From the NCBI GenBank assembly GCA_030141605.1, contig JAQGDQ010000606.1, positions 1-33,956 on the forward strand: a DNA stretch of 33,956 nt. The letters run 5' to 3'. Source of the stretch: Tubiluchus corallicola. Its lineage: Eukaryota > Priapulida > Priapulimorpha > Priapulimorphida > Tubiluchidae. Shown piece by piece: positions 30,200 through 33,956 of this stretch. A program made the position numbers and the translations under genes. The notes below the pieces were generated by a model. The model saw only the letters and a list, made by a program, of their open reading frames with translations, had not been told where the DNA came from and searched no databases. Position 1 is the first letter of the stretch. Every line of letters starts with the position of its first letter.

Positions 30200-30770
30200 G
30201 CATGTTTGCTGTGATGTTTCAAATTTCCAGCGTGTTTGTTGTGTTGTTTCAAATTTACAGCGTGTTTGCTGTGTTGTTTCAAATTTCCAGTGTGTTTGCT
30301 GTGATGTTTCAAATTTCCAGTGTGTTTGCTGTGAATTTCCAGTGTGTTTGCTGTGATGTTTCAAATTTCCAGCGTGTTTGTTGTGTTGTTTCAAATTTCC
30401 AGTGTGTTTGCTGTGATGTTTCAAATTTCCAGCGTGTTTGTTGTGTTGTTTCAAATTTCCAGTGTGTTTGCTGTGATGTTTCAAATTTCCAGCGTGTTTG
30501 TTGTGTTGTTTCAAATTTCCAGCGTGTTTGCTGTGTTGTTTCAAATTTCCAGCGTGTTTGCTGTGTTGTTTCAAATTTCCAGCGTGTTTGCTGTGATGTT
30601 TCAAATTTCCAGTGTGTTTGCTGTGATGTTTCAAATTTCCAGCGTGTTTGTTGTGTTGTGTCAAATTTCCAGCGTGTTTGCTGTGATGTTTCAAATTTCC
30701 AGCATGTTTGCTGTGTTGTTTCAAATTTCCGGCGTGTTTGTTTTGTTGTTTCAAATTTCGTCTTCATTGC
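30200..30770 (+). repeat. 30-bp minisatellite, about 18 units
   Basis: Units of GTTGTTTCAAATTTCCAGCG followed by TGTTTGCTGT, with one unit shortened by eight bases near 30331. The array starts about 50 bases after the donor of exon c. Because the unit is 30 bases and lacks stops in several frames, the + strand (VSNFQRVCCV) and the - strand (KHAGNLKQHS, KFETTQQTRW) are open for hundreds of bases. The reading frames are by-products of the repeat. Weaker related units continue to about 30995. Confidence 0.93.
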
Positions 30771-31124
30771 TTGTGTTGATTCAGTTTTTGAGTTTGTATT
30801 AGTTGCGTTGCCTGTGCTTTGAGTTTGTCTATTTTGCTCCTCAAAGTATCAAAAAACTTTCCTGTTTCATTGTTTCAAGTTTAGAACGTGTCGTTTGTGT
30901 TGTTTCAAATTATCAGCTTATTGTTTTTGTGTTGTATTAAGTTTCTAGCGCGTTCGTTGGGTTGTTTCAAGTTTTGAGTTTGTTGTTTGTATTGTTGAAA
31001 CTCCAAGAAGACTGTTCTTTGTAAGATCAAATTGGCGATTTTTCCAAGGGTTTTAAGTGAGTTAGCTTTGTATGCATGATTGTCTTTTGTACTTTTTTTA
31101 GATTGTAGACAGCACGGCAATATA

Positions 31125-31625
31125 CAGGAATGAGAATTTTCCGCGGATACGCGGAATTCTGAATTTTTGGAAGACCAGTACTGCCATTTTTGTAAATCGC
31201 ATAAATTCTTTGAGAAACTTTTTACGGACCCAGTACATTATTTCACAAACTGACCGCTAGTTGGCAGGCCGTCACTTTGTTTACATCACGTATATCAGTG
31301 TAACCACGTGTATATCTCTATGTATAAAAATATAGAATCAATTGTGCAGAGTTATTTGAGTCAATTGCAGACAGTTTTTATATACGTTTGCATAGAAGCG
31401 GCCAGTACTTAGGCGTTTTTGAGACAATTATGTATCATGTATCCTTGATAGTTGTGTATTTTAAATTATGCATGAAACAAGGTAACTGATATTTAGATAT
31501 ACTAGATAACTAAGTCCACTTAGAGGCTCTCTATGGTCACAAAATTGCAATTTGTTGCTGGCTCTGCTGCCTCCAAACCCCCGACCTGTTTCAGAGTTTT
31601 TTGCAATTTGTCATTCTCATCCCTG
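31125..31625 (+). mobile_element. hAT-like family D, copy 3
   Basis: Ends CAGGAATGAGAATTTTCCGC and TCATTCTCATCCCTG, flanked by an exact 6-bp duplication AATATA (31119-31124 and 31626-31631). Same family and orientation as 12402-12887 and 15862-16322. Confidence 0.85.
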
Positions 31626-31778
31626 AATATAGATAAGATTCTTAGTCATGGGGTGCAGCTTGGTGTATGATTTTTTAACGGTGTGAACTGAGACAACCAC
31701 CAGATAAAATTACTCGAACACGTAGATAACTAGTTTGAGTGAATATCTCTAGTGATGCATCAGGTTTGTTATGAAGCT

Positions 31779-32161
31779 TAAAGCACAAGAAAACCCTTCA
31801 TAAACATAAAGCTTGAAAATTTGCCTTGAAATTTTATATCACTTACATACTGCCTTTTTACATACAGGACTTTAATCGGCAGTCACGCTGTATAAAACAT
31901 GTAAATTTAAACTCCCGCGATGACCGTTAGACGCAGCCATTTTCACGACAGGTCATTTGAAACAAGTTTAGATAACATTGTGTAAAGTTTGAAAAAATAA
32001 TCAGAGCATTTGTAGCGCTCAAGTCACTAACTAAATAAAATTTAAAATTACTGTATCTTGTCAATAAGATTAAAAATATGTTTTTTGGTTACTGAGTGGT
32101 GCCCCCTGGAGGGTGAGTCAGCGACATTTTACCAATTGCTGAAAACACTTTAAATAATTAA
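31779..32161 (+). repeat. 380-bp dispersed repeat, copy 2
   Basis: Near-identical to 28642-29021. It ends exactly where the first family G unit of the array starts. Confidence 0.8.
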
Positions 32162-32164
32162 TAA

Positions 32165-32935
32165 CTAGCAAAGGTCCCGCAAAAGATTTTGCGTAAAAAA
32201 CCACGTATAATCAATAACACGCGAACATTCTACCTAGTCCTCATTTATTACACAAAGCCCGTAACATCCTGCCTACTGTATGTTTACTTACCTAACGCAA
32301 AGCAGCAGCTTTTACTGAATTAAAGCTATAAGATTACAGCAGAGTACAATGGATGACGTCACAACAATGCCTTTGCGTCAGCAGTTTTCTAAGCGAAAAT
32401 TGCCGAAAATGGAACTTCTAATTAACTCGCCAGTACTCCTCTCGGTGGACCTGCCCTAAAATATAACCTACATCATCGTATAGCCCTGTCCTTCCTCTTT
32501 GTAAAGAGCTCCATATCTCCTTCCTAGAGTCCCACCGGGCGACGCTAGAACGTTTTTTCCGCAGGCTGTTTGGTCAAAATTTCGAAAAAATCGCGAGTTG
32601 GGTCCGGGAAAACGCCCGTTACGGGACGCCGTGGCTCTCTCGGGAATTCTAAATATGCCTACTACACCCACCGCTGAACGGGCTATCTATCCATACCAGC
32701 ACCACCCTCGGCCCGTTCCCGTTCTCTACATCTCAGCCGTATAACTTTTGCAAAAAACGGCCGAAAAATGGCCATTTTTGGAGGTTTTTCGCCCCCCCCC
32801 CTTCCTCCCGGTGGGCCCCATTCGAAAAATAAACCATCAATGAGAAGACACTAGATCGAGACCTTTCGTTTGATGTATAGATCGCCGCAAATGGTGCCCT
32901 CGTCCGGGCTGTAGCCTCGAATCTTATATATATAT
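32165..32935 (+). mobile_element. Family G unit 1 of a head-to-tail array
   Basis: Starts CTAGCAAAGGTCCCGCAAAA and ends CTGTAGCCTCGAATCTTATA followed by a TA run. It has a C tract (32791-32800). Directly repeated tandem units with TA-rich 3' tails suggest a retroposon-like or Penelope-like element, but I see no reverse transcriptase, pol III boxes or inverted ends, so the class is open. Confidence 0.75.
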
Positions 32936-32986
32936 AAATAAATAAATAAATATATATATATATATACCAAGAATATTAATATAAGA
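32936..32986. repeat. TA/AAAT simple repeat tail
   Basis: AAATAAATAAATA then (TA)n between family G units 1 and 2, followed by CCAAGAATATTAATATAAG. Confidence 0.85.
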
Positions 32987-33733
32987 GACTAGCAAAGGCC
33001 CCGCAAAAAATTTTGCGTATAAATACACGTATAATCAATAATACGCGAACATCCTACCAAGTCCTCATTTATAACACAAAGCCCGTAACATCCTGCCTAC
33101 TGTTTGTTGCCTTGTAGCAGCTTTTTGCTGAATTAAAGCTATAAGCAATAATGGATGACGTCACAACAATGGCTTTGCGTCAGCAATTTTCTAAGTGAAA
33201 ATTGCCGAAAATAGAACTCCTAATTAACTCGTTGATACTCCTCTCGGTGGACCTGCCCTGAAATATAGCCCACATCATCGTGTAGCTCCGTTCTTCTTCT
33301 TTCTGATGAGCTATATATCTCCTTCCCAGAATCCCGCCGGGCGCCGCTAGAACGTTTTTCCCGCAGGCTGTTTGGCCGAAATTTCGAAAAAATCGCGAGT
33401 TGGGTCCAGGAAAACGCCCGTTGCGGGGCGCCCTGGCCCTCTCGCGAATTCTAAATATGCCTACTACACCCACCGCTGAACGGGCTATCTATCCATACCC
33501 AGCACCACCCTCGACCCGTTCCCGTTCTCTACATCTCAGCCGTATAACTTTTGCAAAAAACGGCCGAAAAATGGCCATTTTTGGAGGTTTTTTGCCCCCC
33601 GTTCCTCGCGGTGGGCCCGATTCGAAAAATAAACCATCAATGGCACGACACTAGATCGAGACCTTTCGTTTGATATATAGATCGCCGCAAATGGTGCCCT
33701 CGTCCGGGCTGTAGCCTCGAATCTTATATATAT
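32987..33733 (+). mobile_element. Family G unit 2
   Basis: Starts CTAGCAAAGGCCCCGCAAAA and ends CCTCGAATCTTATATATAT. Closely similar to unit 1, with a 25-base or so deletion in the first 150 bases and a shorter C tract. - strand frames in both units give the same peptide start (MGVVGIFRI), reflecting repeat identity and not a gene. Confidence 0.75.
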
Positions 33734-33956
33734 TGCAAAGCCCCGCAAAAGATTTTGCGTAAAAAACCACGTATAATCAATAACACGCGGACATCCTACA
33801 CAGTCCTCATGTGTAACGCAAAGCCCGCAACATCCTGCCTACTTACCTAACGCAAAACCTGTACTCGTGCCTACTGTATGTTTAACTAACGCAAAGCAGC
33901 TTTTTGCTGAATTAAAGCTATAAGCAATAATGGATGACGTCACAACAATGCCTTTG
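33734..33956 (+). mobile_element. Family G unit 3, cut by the window end
   Basis: Starts GCAAAGCCCCGCAAAAGATT directly after the TA tail of unit 2 and contains an extra CCTACTTACCTAACGCAAAA segment. It continues beyond the window. Confidence 0.75.

Noticed and set aside
30148-30822. Long repetitive open frames on both strands over the 30-bp array
   Set aside because: Unit length divisible by three leaves several frames open at once; none has gene context other than possible read-through of exon c.
32468-33473. Repeated - strand frames starting MGVVGIFRI
   Set aside because: They coincide with family G repeat units and are short; conservation reflects the repeat, and no known domain is seen.

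Overview
This is eukaryotic nuclear DNA, almost certainly from an invertebrate animal. Short coding exons have GT..AG borders and consistent phases, the introns are long and AT-rich, and most of the window is repeats, mainly small non-autonomous DNA transposons. I could not fix the species. One assembly gap of 553 N lies at 20904-21456.

Layout. 1-777: no gene recognised, then a short promoter-like stretch. 778-15784: nine exons on the + strand of the mRNA decapping activator DCP1. The exons join in phase to 468 codons, covering the whole EVH1 domain, the conserved short motifs and the start of the C-terminal trimerization domain. The last small exon was not found and may lie in the gap. 15785-26226: no gene recognised, mostly transposon copies (hAT-like, pogo-like, several MITE families, two LINE scraps) plus the gap. 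26227-30147: three exons on the + strand of a second gene with armadillo/HEAT-like character that I cannot name. It enters the window without a visible start and runs out of it to the right. Its first visible exon seems to need two frame changes. 30148-33956: a 30-bp minisatellite, a hAT-like element, a dispersed 380-bp repeat and a head-to-tail array of a roughly 750-bp repeat with TA-rich tails.

With the two genes set aside, the main interest is structural. Several transposons have clear terminal inverted repeats and exact target duplications, so they can be classified from this window alone. A 101-bp tandem duplication in DCP1 has copied the 3' splice site of exon 9, giving a decoy acceptor that leads to an early stop. 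A 27-bp minisatellite in DCP1 intron 2 carries a donor-like CAG|GTGAGA in most units. A 30-bp minisatellite just after a donor of the second gene carries an acceptor-like TTTCCAG in nearly every unit and stays open in several frames. A pogo-like element still shows a frameshifted helix-turn-helix remnant. I found no convincing new multi-gene system.
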